A stretch of DNA of 64,000 nt from Lacunisphaera sp. (GTDB lineage: Bacteria > Verrucomicrobiota > Verrucomicrobiia > Opitutales > Opitutaceae): assembly GCA_029945445.1 (NCBI GenBank), contig JAQSCO010000060.1, positions 124,001 through 188,000 of the forward strand, written 5' to 3'. Both the position numbers and the translations under genes were made by a program. Positions 53,062 through 63,106 of this stretch are shown piece by piece. Every line of letters begins with the position of its first letter. Position 1 is the first letter of the stretch. Below the pieces are notes generated by a model. The model had not been told where the DNA came from. It searched no databases and saw nothing but the letters and a program-made list of their open reading frames with translations.

Positions 53062-55417
53062 GGCCTGCCGCCGGGCATTCCTTCGCCCGCGCGGCGTCGC
53101 GGAGCTTTTTTTCCTCGATGTGGCCGTGGAAGAGCCAGCGGGCGAGTGCCGGCATCAGCAGCATCGCGCCGAGCATGTTGAAGAGGAACATGAACGCGAG
53201 GAGGATGCCCATGTCGGCCTGGAACTTGATGGCGGAGAACGCCCAGGTGCCGACACCGATGGAGAGCGCGAAGCCCGTGAACACGACGGATGTGCCCATC
53301 GTACTGAAGGACATCGTGAGGGCATCCTCGAGGGACATGCCTTCGCGGATTTTTTCCAGCAGGGCCGAGCAGAGGTAGATGCCGTAGTCCACGCCGATAC
53401 CGACGCCCAGCGCCACCACCGGCAGCGTCGAGGTCTTCAAACCAATCTGGAGATAGACCATCAGCGCGTAAGCGAGGTCGGACACGATGATGAGCGGCAG
53501 CACGACGCAGACGGTCGCGCGCCACGAGCGGAAGGAAACCAGGCAAAGGACAATGATCGCACCGTAGAGCCAGATCAGCATGGGGAACTGCGCGGCGTCG
53601 ACGACCTCGTTGGTCGCGGCCATCACGCCGACATTGCCGGTGGCGAGCTGGAACTTGACCTTGTCCGAGACGTTGGCCTCGCGGAAGGCCTTCACGGCGT
53701 CGGTCACGCGCCGGATGGTCTCGGCTTTGTGGTCCTTCAGGTAGATCATCACCGGGATGACGCTGCCATCGTTGTTCAGGAGCCCGGAGGAAGTCTCGAC
53801 GGGCGAAACGGACTGGGCGAGTGCGGCGGGGTTGCGCGCGATGAGCTTCCACTTGAGGCTGCCCTCGTTCCAGCCGGCGTTGATCGTGCGGGCGTAATCA
53901 GGCAGGCAGAGCGTGGACTGCACGCCCTCGACGTTGCGCATGTGCCACGCGAAGCGGTCGACCAGTGCCATGATGTCGTGGTCGATGACGCCGTTGGGCA
54001 CCGTCTCGGCGATGACGGTGATGACGTCGACGCCGATGCTGAACTTGGTAGTGATGGCGGCGGTGTCCTGATTGTAGCGGGAACCCTGCCGCAGCTCCGG
54101 CACGCCCGCGTGCATATCGCCGATGCGGACCTGCTTGGCCTTGACGAAGCCGAAGGCCCACAGGCCCAGCGTGACAGCAATGATGGCCAGCGAGGTGCGG
54201 CCGGTGGTGAAGGCCACGAGCCGCCGCCAGTAGGGCTGGAGGGCGAAGCGCCGGATGTTGACGCGCTTCCGGAAATTCGCCGCCATCGTCGTGTAGGACA
54301 ACAGCACCGGCAGGAAGAAGCGGTCGGTCAGGATGATGAGGGTCACGCCCAGGCTGGCCGTGATCGCGAGTTCCTGGATGATGGGCACCTTGACGAGGTA
54401 GATGGTGAGGAAGCCGACCGTGTCGGTCAGGATCGCGACGGTGCCGGGGATGAACAGGTTGCTGAACGAGGCGCGGGCTGCGAGCTGCTCGTCGCGCCCG
54501 ATGTAGAACTCGTAGCGGAACGAGCGCAGCATCTGCGTGGCGTGGCTCAGCGCGATCGCGAACACCAGGAACGGCACGAGAATCGAGAGCGGGTCGATGC
54601 CGAAGCCGAAGAGGTAGAGCAGGCCCAGCTGCCAGATGACGGCGCACGTGGACGTCAGCAGCGGCAGGATGGTCAGGATGACCGACTGGGAGAAATAATA
54701 GAGCAGGAACGCCGAGATGATGATGGCGACGCCGAAGAACATGAGCACGCCGCGCGCGCCGTCGGTGATGTCGCCGATGACCTTGGCGAACCCAATGATG
54801 TGGATGCTGACGTCGGCCGACTGGTATTTCTGGCGGATGCGGGCCTCGAGGGCGTCGGCCACCTCAGCGTAGACGAGCTTCCGGCCCGTCTGCGGATCCA
54901 CGTCGAGCAGCGAGACGATGACAGCGGCGCCGGTGTAGTCGTTGGACACGAGCATGCCGACGCGGCCGGACTTGAGCACATTCTGCCTCACCCGCTCGAG
55001 GCCGGCGGCGTCGGCGACGAAATCGGCGGGGATGACGTTGCCGCCCTGCAGGCCGTCCTCGACAACCTCCATGTAGCGGACGTTGGGCGTGAAGATGGAG
55101 GTGACCTGCGCGCGGTCGACGCCGGGCAGGTAGAAGGCCTCGTCGGTGACGCGCTTGAGGGTCTGGAAGAACTCCGGCGTGAAGATGTCGCCCTGCTTCG
55201 CGAGGAGGGCAATGACGACGCGGTTGGCGCCGCCGAACTGTTCCTGGTATTTCTTGAAGTTCCGGATGTATTCGTGGTCGCTCGGGAGCTGCTTGTTGAA
55301 GCTCGCGTCGACGTGCGTCTTGGCGGCGAACCAGCCCAGGACCGCGGTCGTGAGAAGGAACAGCACCACGGTCAAGTGGCGGTGCTTGAAGATAAGTTTC
55401 TCGATGCGGGAGATCAT
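53036..55417 (-). CDS. RND/MMPL-superfamily exporter (HAE3-like)
   Basis: A 793-aa inner-membrane transporter of the RND/MMPL superfamily. One membrane helix at residues 13-32 (TVVLFLLTTAVLGWFAA) precedes a large periplasmic domain, six helices follow, and the pattern repeats in the second half: two six-helix bundles around GFAKVIGDITDGARGVLMFF and VVALGVGIGVDYGIYL. Such proteins export lipids or hydrophobic compounds driven by proton motive force. The start MISRIEKLIFKHRHLT is typical. Downstream partners in the same orientation are the YCF48-like, DUF1329 and DUF1302 genes. Confidence 0.9.
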   Translation of the reverse strand: MISRIEKLIFKHRHLTVVLFLLTTAVLGWFAAKTHVDASFNKQLPSDHEYIRNFKKYQEQFGGANRVVIALLAKQGDIFTPEFFQTLKRVTDEAFYLPGVDRAQVTSIFTPNVRYMEVVEDGLQGGNVIPADFVADAAGLERVRQNVLKSGRVGMLVSNDYTGAAVIVSLLDVDPQTGRKLVYAEVADALEARIRQKYQSADVSIHIIGFAKVIGDITDGARGVLMFFGVAIIISAFLLYYFSQSVILTILPLLTSTCAVIWQLGLLYLFGFGIDPLSILVPFLVFAIALSHATQMLRSFRYEFYIGRDEQLAARASFSNLFIPGTVAILTDTVGFLTIYLVKVPIIQELAITASLGVTLIILTDRFFLPVLLSYTTMAANFRKRVNIRRFALQPYWRRLVAFTTGRTSLAIIAVTLGLWAFGFVKAKQVRIGDMHAGVPELRQGSRYNQDTAAITTKFSIGVDVITVIAETVPNGVIDHDIMALVDRFAWHMRNVEGVQSTLCLPDYARTINAGWNEGSLKWKLIARNPAALAQSVSPVETSSGLLNNDGSVIPVMIYLKDHKAETIRRVTDAVKAFREANVSDKVKFQLATGNVGVMAATNEVVDAAQFPMLIWLYGAIIVLCLVSFRSWRATVCVVLPLIIVSDLAYALMVYLQIGLKTSTLPVVALGVGIGVDYGIYLCSALLEKIREGMSLEDALTMSFSTMGTSVVFTGFALSIGVGTWAFSAIKFQADMGILLAFMFLFNMLGAMLLMPALARWLFHGHIEEKKLRDAARAKECPAAGLTPPAGPA

Positions 55418-55433
55418 GGGCGGCGCGAAGCGT

Positions 55434-55490
55434 GGAGGGCTCGCGTCCCGGCGAGCCGCGGCCCCGGCCCCCAGGGACGCGGGCCTGCCA
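55434..55490. repeat. REP-like hairpin ahead of the RND gene
   Basis: GGAG followed by GGCTCGC-GTCCCG-GCGAGCC (perfect 7-bp stem), then after a GC-rich spacer GGGACGCGGGCC, which also pairs with GGCTCGCGTCCC across the element (12 positions with one G-U). It resembles the other REP-like elements but carries GGAG rather than GTAG. Confidence 0.5.
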
Positions 55491-55517
55491 TAAGACCCAA
55501 AAGGTGGGCTGGGGCGT

Positions 55518-56453
55518 TCATGGCTTGGGCAACTCCAACCGCACGGCGCCGGCCTCGCCGACCGCGATGATGGCATTGTTGCCGGCTTCGATCAGGTCGG
55601 CCACGCTCGTGCCGAAATCAGCCGGCTTCCAGTGGGTGAAGGTCTTTCCGGCATCGCGGCTGAGGAAGAAATTGCCGCCCTGGCCGCCGAGCACGATCAC
55701 GCCGTTTTGGAGCCGGGTGCCGCCCATGATCAGCACCTTGACCTCGCTGTTGAGTTGCGCCCAGTTGGTCCCGTGGTCGTCGGAGCGCAGGATGTGGCCG
55801 CGCAGGCCGTAGGCGATGATGCACCCGCCGTCGAGGGGCAGGATGCCGAACAAGGAGCCGTCGTAGGGCACCTCGGCCTTGAGCCAGGTCGCGCCGCCGT
55901 CATGGGAGGCCAGCACGGTGCCGCTCTCGCCGGCGAGGTAAAGGTAGCCGTCGGGGCCCGCGGTGATGCGGTTGAAATGCACCTCATCCGGCGAGGGCCT
56001 GACCGCCGTCCAGGACTGGCCGCCGTCGGCGGTGACGAGAAACTTGCCGTAGGCGCCGACGACGAAGCCGTGCCGGGCGTCGCGGAAAAGCACATCCAGC
56101 CAGACGGTGTCGAGGCCCTGGCCGTCGTCCTGTCGCGACCAGATTTGCCCGCCGTCGGCCGTGGCGAGGATGACGCCGTCGTGCCCGACCGCCCAGCCGT
56201 GCTGCGCGTCGGGGAAGGCAACCCCGGTCAGCATGGCCCGCGTGGGCGCAAGGCTCTGCGTCCAGGTGCGGCCGCCATCGGCCGAGAGGACGATATGGCC
56301 GCGGTCGCCGACGGCGACGAGCTTGTCCCCGGCGCGGACGACATCGAGCAACAGGGCCCTGGCGGCGAGCGGGGCGGGCTCGGAGGACTCGGCGGCGCCC
56401 AGGGGAAGGGCAACGCTGGCAGCCAGCAGGGCGGAAATTAGCCGACTAAGCAT
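55518..56453 (-). CDS. Exported YCF48-like BNR-repeat protein
   Basis: A 311-aa exported beta-propeller protein with signal peptide (LISALLAASVALPLGAAES). It is a YCF48/HCF136-like repeat protein: several Asp-box units of the type SADGGRTWTQS, TADGGQIWSRQ, TADGGQSWTAV, SHDGGATWLKA and SRDAGKTFTHW are spread at about 45-residue spacing. In this context it most likely assists assembly of the neighbouring RND/DUF1329/DUF1302 system rather than photosystem II. The ATG at 56453 starts the signal peptide. Confidence 0.88.
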   Translation of the reverse strand: MLSRLISALLAASVALPLGAAESSEPAPLAARALLLDVVRAGDKLVAVGDRGHIVLSADGGRTWTQSLAPTRAMLTGVAFPDAQHGWAVGHDGVILATADGGQIWSRQDDGQGLDTVWLDVLFRDARHGFVVGAYGKFLVTADGGQSWTAVRPSPDEVHFNRITAGPDGYLYLAGESGTVLASHDGGATWLKAEVPYDGSLFGILPLDGGCIIAYGLRGHILRSDDHGTNWAQLNSEVKVLIMGGTRLQNGVIVLGGQGGNFFLSRDAGKTFTHWKPADFGTSVADLIEAGNNAIIAVGEAGAVRLELPKP

Positions 56454-56500
56454 GGGGTGAACCACGGGAGTGTGCGCCGGACGCCGAGAAACACGCAAGA

Positions 56501-56530
56501 AAAAGGGCGGCCGGTGCGGGCCGCCCTTTT
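56501..56530 (-). terminator. Terminator between the DUF1329 and YCF48-like genes
   Basis: AAAAGGGCGGCC/GGCCGCCCTTTT is a perfect 12-bp stem with a 6-nt loop and T-runs on both strands. It lies 14 bp beyond the DUF1329 stop and before the YCF48-like start, so the DUF1302-DUF1329 pair may be transcribed partly apart from the downstream genes. Confidence 0.88.
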
Positions 56531-56544
56531 GGCTTCAAGTCAAC

Positions 56545-57900
56545 TCAGCGCACGCCTTCCTGGCGCAGCGTGGAGGGCGTGTAGTCCTGCGGCGTGCGGG
56601 TCAGGCCGAAGTCATACATCTTGCTCTCGTTGTCCAGGCCGATGGCGAGGTAGCGGCCGGCGATGAGGTCGGTGTGCACCTCGAGCGTGCTCCAGAAGAT
56701 CTGCGCATCGTAGTAGTTGATGCAATGCGCCTCGGAGACGCGCCAGAGCTGGCCGCGGCCGTCGTATTGGTCGGCGGCGAGGATCTGCCAGCTGTCCTCA
56801 TCGATGTAGAATGTGCGACGGGAATAGACGTGGCTGGTGCCGGGCTTGAGCGTGGCGTCGACGACCCAGACGCGGTGCAGTTCGTAGCGGGTGAGATCCT
56901 GGTTGATGTGGAGGGGCTTCAGGATGTCGCTGTATTTCAGTGAATCGCTGTGGAGCTTGTAGGAATTGTAGGGGACATACATTTCCTTTTTGCCCATCAG
57001 CTTCCACTCGTAGCGGTCGGGTGCGCCGTTGAACATGTCGAACTGGTCCGAAGTGCGCATGCCGTCGGCGGCGGTGCCGGGGTTGTCGTAGGCGACGTTC
57101 GGAGCGCGGCGCACGCGGCGCTGGCCGGTGTTGTAGAGCCACGCGCGGCGCGGTTCCTTCACCTGGTCCATCGTCTCGTGTACGACGAGGATGGAGCCGG
57201 CGAGGCGGGCGGGCGCGGTGACGGCCTGCTTGAAGTAGATAAGCACGTTGTCGAGGTCCTTCTCCTGGATGCCGTCGCGGCAGTAGTTGAAGAGGAACTC
57301 ATCCTCGAAATCCACGAGGGTGTAGCTGCCGTTGCGCTGCGGGGCCGCCTGGCTGATGCTGCGGTTGGCCGCGACACCGCGATAGCGGGTCAGGTGGTTC
57401 CAGATGGCCTCCAGGCCGCTCGCCGGGATCGGGAACGGGATGCCGACGACCGAGCCGGAGACGCCGTTGCCGCCAGTGGTGAGCGCGGCGGTGGTGGCAT
57501 GCTCCTTCGTGGCGTCGTAGACCCGCTGCGGGTTCGAGGCGCTGCGGTGCGATGCATAGACCGGCATGACGTAGTCGGGGTAGGCCTTGAGCAGGGCGAG
57601 GTGCCCCGGGGTCAGCTTGTCGGCATACTTGTCGGCGTTGGCGGCGCTGATGGTGAAGAGCACCTGGTCGCCCTTGAAGGGATCAGGATGATGCATCCCG
57701 GTCTTGTAGCCGGCGGGCGCGGTTGTTTGGCCGCCGGTCCAGGCCGGGATGGAGCCGTCGGCATTGCCGGCCTTTTCCCCGCCAAGCGGGGTGAGGTCGT
57801 TGCCGAGGCGGTTGGCGTCGGCGGCGGAGATCGCGGCCGAGGCCAGGACCGCCCCGGCGAGGAAACCGAGGGAAGAGAGCAAAAGGGTTTTCGTTTTCAT
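56545..57900 (-). CDS. Exported DUF1329 protein
   Basis: A 451-aa exported protein of the DUF1329 family, which has a LolA/LolB-like fold predicted to bind lipids. Signal peptide KTKTLLLSSLGFLAGAVLAS, then the conserved N-terminal part (ADANRLGNDLTPLGGEKAGN) and a C-terminal WRVSEAHCINYYDAQIFWST. It directly follows the DUF1302 gene (18 bp). DUF1302/DUF1329 pairs are found with RND exporters in Proteobacteria; the role is not settled. Confidence 0.9.
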   Translation of the reverse strand: MKTKTLLLSSLGFLAGAVLASAAISAADANRLGNDLTPLGGEKAGNADGSIPAWTGGQTTAPAGYKTGMHHPDPFKGDQVLFTISAANADKYADKLTPGHLALLKAYPDYVMPVYASHRSASNPQRVYDATKEHATTAALTTGGNGVSGSVVGIPFPIPASGLEAIWNHLTRYRGVAANRSISQAAPQRNGSYTLVDFEDEFLFNYCRDGIQEKDLDNVLIYFKQAVTAPARLAGSILVVHETMDQVKEPRRAWLYNTGQRRVRRAPNVAYDNPGTAADGMRTSDQFDMFNGAPDRYEWKLMGKKEMYVPYNSYKLHSDSLKYSDILKPLHINQDLTRYELHRVWVVDATLKPGTSHVYSRRTFYIDEDSWQILAADQYDGRGQLWRVSEAHCINYYDAQIFWSTLEVHTDLIAGRYLAIGLDNESKMYDFGLTRTPQDYTPSTLRQEGVR

Positions 57901-57918
57901 GTGGTAAGTCGGCAGGGG

Positions 57919-59934
57919 TTAGAACGAATACTTCAGGTTGCAGGAGACGTAGTCGCGATCGTTGATCAGATTGTAGCGGCCGGCCCCGAAGAAGTTCACG
58001 TAGCGGAGGTCGAGCGCCCAGGCATTCTGGAACGTGAACTCCGCGCCGACGGTGACGGACTTGCGCCCGTGGAGGAAGTTGCCCATCGGCAGCGGGGTGT
58101 TGCCGCCGACATCGTGGGAGAAGACGAAGAGCGGCGAGACGTTCACGCCGTTGTAGACGTTGTTGTAGTCGAGGCGGCCGACGAGCTGGTAGCCCCAGGA
58201 GAATTTGTCGGCGAAGGCCGCGGCGGGCTCGGAAGCGGGCGGAATCCCCGACGCGTTGTTGCCCGAGTTGGTCATGTAGTTGACGTCGCCGCTGACGAAG
58301 GTGCCGGGGCCGTCGAAGCGCAGGCTGCTCTTCGTGGGCAGGTCCGCGTTCACGAAGCCCGCCTCCGCGAGGAGGGTGGTCTGCTGGGCGCCCAGCAGGC
58401 CCTTGCCGACCCAGGTGGCGGTCATCTGGCCGGTCCAGACCTTGAGTCGCTGGTAGCCCGCGACGTATTCGCTGAGACCGATGGCGGGTTTGCCCGTGGC
58501 CGCGAGCGCCGCCGAGATCTGGTTGTTCGCGGAGAACCGGGCACTGAGCGGTGCAAGCGAGGCGAAGAGCAGCTCGACGTCGTCCACCTGCAGCGGCTGG
58601 TTGGTACGGTAGCTCAGTTCGCCCTGGAGAGCAACGCCAGCCAGGCTCGTGTTGAAGCTGGCACCGAACAGATGGATGTCCTTGGGAAACTCGATGATGT
58701 AACGGCCAGTGGCGGCGGCGAGGAGAAGTTCGCGCTGGGCGAGCTGGCCGGTGACTCCCGCGACCGTCGCATAGAACGGCTGCAGGGCGGCTGGGAGGGC
58801 GCCGGCCGGAACGCCGGTCAAGGTGGCGCCGATGAGGGTCGAGAGCGCGCCGCCAATGACAGCGGGATCCGCGGTGCCGAGGGCGGCCCCGAGGCTGGCC
58901 CCGAGCAGGGGGCTCAGGATGGCACCGGCATCGGCGCCCGCCTTGGCCCCGTTGACGGGGACGGTCGGGGTGGTGGCGGAAATCACCGGCAGCCGGCTGT
59001 GATAACTCATGTAGTAGAGGCCGAATTCCGTGTCCTTCAGGCCGTGGGCGAGCCACTTCAGGTTGACGCCGTATTGGCCGGCGCTGCCGGGCTCGCGGTC
59101 AACGCCGCGCGGGATGGCGCCGAGGGTGGAGAAATCGTTTATCGCGCCGAAACCGAGGTAAACCTTGGTGCCTCCCTTGGCGACAAAGTCATTGGTGCTG
59201 AAATAAGTGCCCGGCGGGTCGACGCGGGTGCGCTGCCAGTCGAAAAGGTAGAAGGCCTCGAGGCTGAGTTCATCCGTGAGGTTGACGGAGATGGACGCCA
59301 TGGTGAGGGGGCGGAGCGCCTCCTTGATTTCGGAACCGGGCGTGCGCAGCTTGGCGACGTCGATGGGGTTGATGGAATTGACGCCGTTCGGGATGAAGGT
59401 GCTTTCACCCCAGCTCAGGACCTGGCGGCCGAATCGGAAGGTGGTCGGCATCCCGCCGATGGTCTCCTTGGTGTAGACGTAGGCGTCGAGCAGTTCGGCC
59501 CCCTCGCCGACGATTTTCCGGGCTTCGTCGCCCAGCTGGGTGCGCTGACGGGTGCCGTTGGAGTTGACGAAGTCGTTGAAGTAAAAGCCGCGCACGAACA
59601 GGCCGGTATTCAAGTATTTGAGCTGCAGGTCGTGGCTGGCCTTCACCAGGAACGAGGACACGCCACTCCTGTAATTGAGGTTGCCGTCGTCGGCGTTGAC
59701 CGAGCGCTGCTGGCCGGCGACACCGCCAAAGGTATTGGTGATGCCGTAGAGCGCGGGATCCGGGTTGTCCAAGCGGTAGAGACCGCCGACCGAGATCGTC
59801 GTGTCGAAGGTGCCCTTGACGTCGCCGAGGGCAAAGACGAACGCCTGAGCGGCGGGCGCCAGTCCGAGGGCAACAGCCACGCCGGCAAACACCGGGCGGC
59901 GCAAACAGTGGAGGAGTGCTTTGCTTAGGTTCAT
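57919..59934 (-). CDS. DUF1302 outer-membrane protein
   Basis: A 671-aa protein of the DUF1302 family, predicted outer-membrane beta-barrel. Signal peptide FAGVAVALGLAPAAQAF, then GDVKGTFDTTISVGGLYRLD and the typical LGDEARKIVGEGAELLDAYV, RFGRQVLSWGESTFIPNGVN; the last residues (DYVSCNLKYSF) end in Phe as in assembled barrels. Start MNLSKALLHCLRR is chosen over one five codons upstream. First gene of the DUF1302-DUF1329-YCF48-RND run. Confidence 0.9.
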   Translation of the reverse strand: MNLSKALLHCLRRPVFAGVAVALGLAPAAQAFVFALGDVKGTFDTTISVGGLYRLDNPDPALYGITNTFGGVAGQQRSVNADDGNLNYRSGVSSFLVKASHDLQLKYLNTGLFVRGFYFNDFVNSNGTRQRTQLGDEARKIVGEGAELLDAYVYTKETIGGMPTTFRFGRQVLSWGESTFIPNGVNSINPIDVAKLRTPGSEIKEALRPLTMASISVNLTDELSLEAFYLFDWQRTRVDPPGTYFSTNDFVAKGGTKVYLGFGAINDFSTLGAIPRGVDREPGSAGQYGVNLKWLAHGLKDTEFGLYYMSYHSRLPVISATTPTVPVNGAKAGADAGAILSPLLGASLGAALGTADPAVIGGALSTLIGATLTGVPAGALPAALQPFYATVAGVTGQLAQRELLLAAATGRYIIEFPKDIHLFGASFNTSLAGVALQGELSYRTNQPLQVDDVELLFASLAPLSARFSANNQISAALAATGKPAIGLSEYVAGYQRLKVWTGQMTATWVGKGLLGAQQTTLLAEAGFVNADLPTKSSLRFDGPGTFVSGDVNYMTNSGNNASGIPPASEPAAAFADKFSWGYQLVGRLDYNNVYNGVNVSPLFVFSHDVGGNTPLPMGNFLHGRKSVTVGAEFTFQNAWALDLRYVNFFGAGRYNLINDRDYVSCNLKYSF

Positions 59935-60135
59935 AACTTGGTGCAACAAATGCGGCCGCCATAATTGGGGCGCGCTGGGTTAGGGGTGTGAGGTAGCAAG
60001 CCGGTCGGCTTGGGGGTTTACTGGCCGCGATAAAGTGGTTTTTCGGCGGGGACTTCAAGTGCTAAACCACGCTGCGGCATGGAGTTTGTTTCATTAGCGT
60101 TTTGACGCCCGGGGCAAATCGGCAACCGTGGGACG

Positions 60136-62973
60136 ATGGACGCGGCGACGCACATTCATCTCAAGGGCGCGCGGGAGCACAACCTGCGCAACCTCGAGCT
60201 GCGCATTCCGCGCGGCCAGCTCGTCGTGCTCACCGGCCCGAGCGGCTCCGGTAAATCCTCGCTGGCGTTCGACACCATCTACGCGGAGGGCTACCGCAAA
60301 TACATGGAGAGCCTCTCCGCCTCGGCGCGGCAGATGCTCGACCAGCTCAAGCGGCCCGACGTCGACTTCATCCACGGGCTCTCGCCGGTCCTCGCCATCG
60401 AGCAGCGCACCGGCGGCGGCTCGCCCCGCAGCACCGTCGCCACCGTGACCGAGGTGGCCGACTACGCGCGGCTGCTCTGGGCGCTCTGCGGCGAGCAGCG
60501 CTGCCCGAAGGACGGCGGCAAGGTCGAAAAGCGCTCGCTCGACGACTGCCTCGCGCAACTCTTCCGCGATGCGCCGGGCGAGCGCGCCATCATTCTCGCC
60601 CCATGGATGACCGCCAAGCCGTCGGTCCTGCGCGACGAGCTGCCGCCGTTGCGCCAGCGGGGCTTCCAGCGCGTGCGCATCGCGGGCGAGATCAAGTCGC
60701 TCGACGAAACGAAGCTGGTGCCCACCGGCTCCGCCGAGCTGGCCGTGGAGCTGGTGGTCGACCGCGTCGTCCTCAACACCGACCAGCGCAGCCGGCTGGC
60801 GGATTCGCTCGAGCTGGCGTTCCGCGAGGGGGCCAACCGCGCCACCGTGCTCGTGCAAAAAAACGCCGACGCGCCGTGGCGCGAGATCCACCTGAGCCAG
60901 AGCCTGAGCTGCGCGATCTGCGGCGAGGTGTTCGACGTGCTGACGCCGCGGCATTTCTCCTTCAACCACGCCGAGGGCGCGTGCGAGACCTGCGGCGGAC
61001 TCGGGCGGCAGCTGGTCTTCGCCGAGGACCTGATTGTGCCGCGGCCGGACAAGTCCGTGCGCGAGGGCGCCATCAAGCCGTGGCGCATCGGCGGCCGGAA
61101 CCTCATTATCCGCCACAACTCCATCCTCAAGCAGCTGGCCGAGCAACTGCCGTTCGACGCCGAGACGCCCTGGCAGGATCTGCCGGCCGAGACGCGCGCC
61201 GCGCTGCTGCACGGCGCGGGCGAACGGTTGTTCAGTTTCCGGCTCAGGCGCACGCAGAAGTCGGAACTCAAGCCGTTTCCCGGCATTGTCGCCCTGCTGG
61301 ACGCCAGCCGGCGGGAGACGAGCAGCGAGGGCTTCCGGGCGCGGTTGGCGACCTTCATGTCGAGCGACGGGTGCCCCTCGTGCCACGGGCTCCGGCTCAA
61401 CGCCCGCAGCCTTGCCGTTCTGCTCGGGGGCGTGAGCTTTGCGGCGTTCACGGCGATGGACATCCGCCGCTCGTTGGAATTCATGCGCGGCCTGCCCGCC
61501 GTCCTGCCGGCGACCGACGCCGTGCGCGAGGTGCTCGACGGCGTGACCCAGCGCCTGCATTTCCTGAGCGAGACCGGGCTCGGCTACCTCACACTCGACC
61601 GCGAATACACCACGCTGTCGGGTGGCGAGGCGCAGCGCGTGCGCCTCGCGACGCAACTGGGCATGGGGCTAGTCGGCGTCATCTACGTGCTCGACGAGCC
61701 GAGCATTGGACTGCATCCGCACGACAACCAGCGGTTGCTCGCCACGCTCAAGGAGCTGCGCGATCGCGGCAACACGGTCCTCGTGGTCGAGCATGATGCC
61801 GACACGATCCGCATCGCGGACGAGCTGATCGAACTCGGACCAGGCGCCGGCACCGAGGGCGGCGAGATTCTCTTCCAAGGCACCCCGGCGGAATGCGCGA
61901 AGCTTCCGGCCTCGGCCTCGCGCACGGGCGCCTACCTGGCGGGCAAGATGGGCGTCGAGAAGGACGCGAAGACCAAGTCGCCCGACGACCGCTGGCTCAC
62001 GGTGAAGGGCGCGACCGAGCACAACCTCAAGGGCGTGGACGCGAAATTCCCCGTCGGCCTGCTCACGTGCGTCACCGGCGTGTCGGGCTCGGGCAAGAGT
62101 TCGCTCGTGAACGACATTCTCGCTATCGCGGTCGCGCGGAAGCTCAACGGTGCGAAGGCGCTGCCCGGCCGCCATCGCGGGCTGACCGGTCTCGAGCATT
62201 TTGAGAAAGCCGTCGTCGTGGACCAGGAGCCCATCGGCCGGAGCCCGCGCTCGAATCCCGCGAGCTATGTCGGCCTGCTCGACCTGCTGCGCGACCTGTT
62301 TGCCAAGATTCCACTCGCGAAGGTGCGTGGCTATAAGGCCAGCCGCTTCAGCTTCAACGTGCGCGGCGGCCGCTGCGAGCGGTGCCAGGGCGACGGCCAG
62401 ATCCGCCTCGACATGCAGTTCATGGCCGACGCTTACGCGCCGTGCCCGAGTTGCGACGGCCGGCGCTTCAACCGCGAGACGCTCGAGGTGCGCTTCCACG
62501 GCAAGAGTATCGCGGATGTGCTCGCCCTGACCGTGCGCGAGGCGATGGAACTATTCCGCGCTGTGCCGCGCATCATGGAGAAACTGGCGACGCTCGACGC
62601 CGTCGGCCTCGGTTACCTGCAACTCGGCCAGTCGGCGACCACGCTCTCCGGCGGCGAGGCGCAGCGCATCAAGTTGTCGCTCGAGCTCAGCAAGCGTGAG
62701 CAGGGGACGACGCTCTACATCCTCGACGAGCCGACGACCGGGCTGCATTGGACGGACATCCAGCGCTTGATGGATCTGCTCTTCAAGCTGCGCGACGCCG
62801 GCAACACGCTGGTCGTCATCGAGCACAACCTCGACGTCATCCGGCTGGCCGACTGGGTCATCGACCTCGGCCCCGGGGGCGGACCCGACGGCGGCGAGAT
62901 TGTCTATGCCGGGCCGGTGGCGGGTTTGGTGCGGGAGCCGCGGTCCCTGACCGGGCAGGCGCTGAAAGGGTAG
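60136..62973 (+). CDS. uvrA: Excinuclease ABC subunit A
   Basis: A 945-aa UvrA, DNA damage-sensing ATPase of nucleotide excision repair. Two ABC units: Walker [14 protein letters not shown] and [13 protein letters not shown], signature LSGGEAQR in each, Walker [11 protein letters not shown] and [10 protein letters not shown]. Zinc-binding Cys clusters: CAICG...CETCGG, CPSCHG and CERCQG...CPSCDG. The UvrB-interaction domain (about 130-250) is present and length matches E. coli UvrA, so it is the repair form rather than the shorter UvrA2 paralog. It diverges from the DUF1302 gene. Confidence 0.94.
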   Translation: MDAATHIHLKGAREHNLRNLELRIPRGQLVVLTGPSGSGKSSLAFDTIYAEGYRKYMESLSASARQMLDQLKRPDVDFIHGLSPVLAIEQRTGGGSPRSTVATVTEVADYARLLWALCGEQRCPKDGGKVEKRSLDDCLAQLFRDAPGERAIILAPWMTAKPSVLRDELPPLRQRGFQRVRIAGEIKSLDETKLVPTGSAELAVELVVDRVVLNTDQRSRLADSLELAFREGANRATVLVQKNADAPWREIHLSQSLSCAICGEVFDVLTPRHFSFNHAEGACETCGGLGRQLVFAEDLIVPRPDKSVREGAIKPWRIGGRNLIIRHNSILKQLAEQLPFDAETPWQDLPAETRAALLHGAGERLFSFRLRRTQKSELKPFPGIVALLDASRRETSSEGFRARLATFMSSDGCPSCHGLRLNARSLAVLLGGVSFAAFTAMDIRRSLEFMRGLPAVLPATDAVREVLDGVTQRLHFLSETGLGYLTLDREYTTLSGGEAQRVRLATQLGMGLVGVIYVLDEPSIGLHPHDNQRLLATLKELRDRGNTVLVVEHDADTIRIADELIELGPGAGTEGGEILFQGTPAECAKLPASASRTGAYLAGKMGVEKDAKTKSPDDRWLTVKGATEHNLKGVDAKFPVGLLTCVTGVSGSGKSSLVNDILAIAVARKLNGAKALPGRHRGLTGLEHFEKAVVVDQEPIGRSPRSNPASYVGLLDLLRDLFAKIPLAKVRGYKASRFSFNVRGGRCERCQGDGQIRLDMQFMADAYAPCPSCDGRRFNRETLEVRFHGKSIADVLALTVREAMELFRAVPRIMEKLATLDAVGLGYLQLGQSATTLSGGEAQRIKLSLELSKREQGTTLYILDEPTTGLHWTDIQRLMDLLFKLRDAGNTLVVIEHNLDVIRLADWVIDLGPGGGPDGGEIVYAGPVAGLVREPRSLTGQALKG

Positions 62974-63106
62974 AACCCGGCGATTGGGCGCACCGTCAGA
63001 GGGGCTGGCGGAGAGGCTATCGGTCCCGCCGCCATTTCCCTGCAACTTTCCGGCGGGGCCCGGTGTGATGGAGGTATCGGTAACGATCCTTCAACCCCAT
63101 CCCCCC

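Noticed and set aside
52913-55570. 885-codon plus-strand open frame opposite the RND gene
   Set aside because: It is the complementary frame of a strongly coding GC-rich gene; its text is Gly/Asp/Glu/His-rich without domains, and the minus-strand RND protein is clear.
56950-59928. 992-codon plus-strand open frame opposite DUF1329 and DUF1302
   Set aside because: It spans two real minus-strand genes and their junction and has the Val/Gly/Glu-rich composition of a shadow frame; no motif or start context supports it.
60035-60070. GTGGTTT...AAACCAC inverted repeat between DUF1302 and uvrA
   Set aside because: Seven-bp arms with a 22-bp spacer and no link to a known site; not strong enough for a regulatory call.
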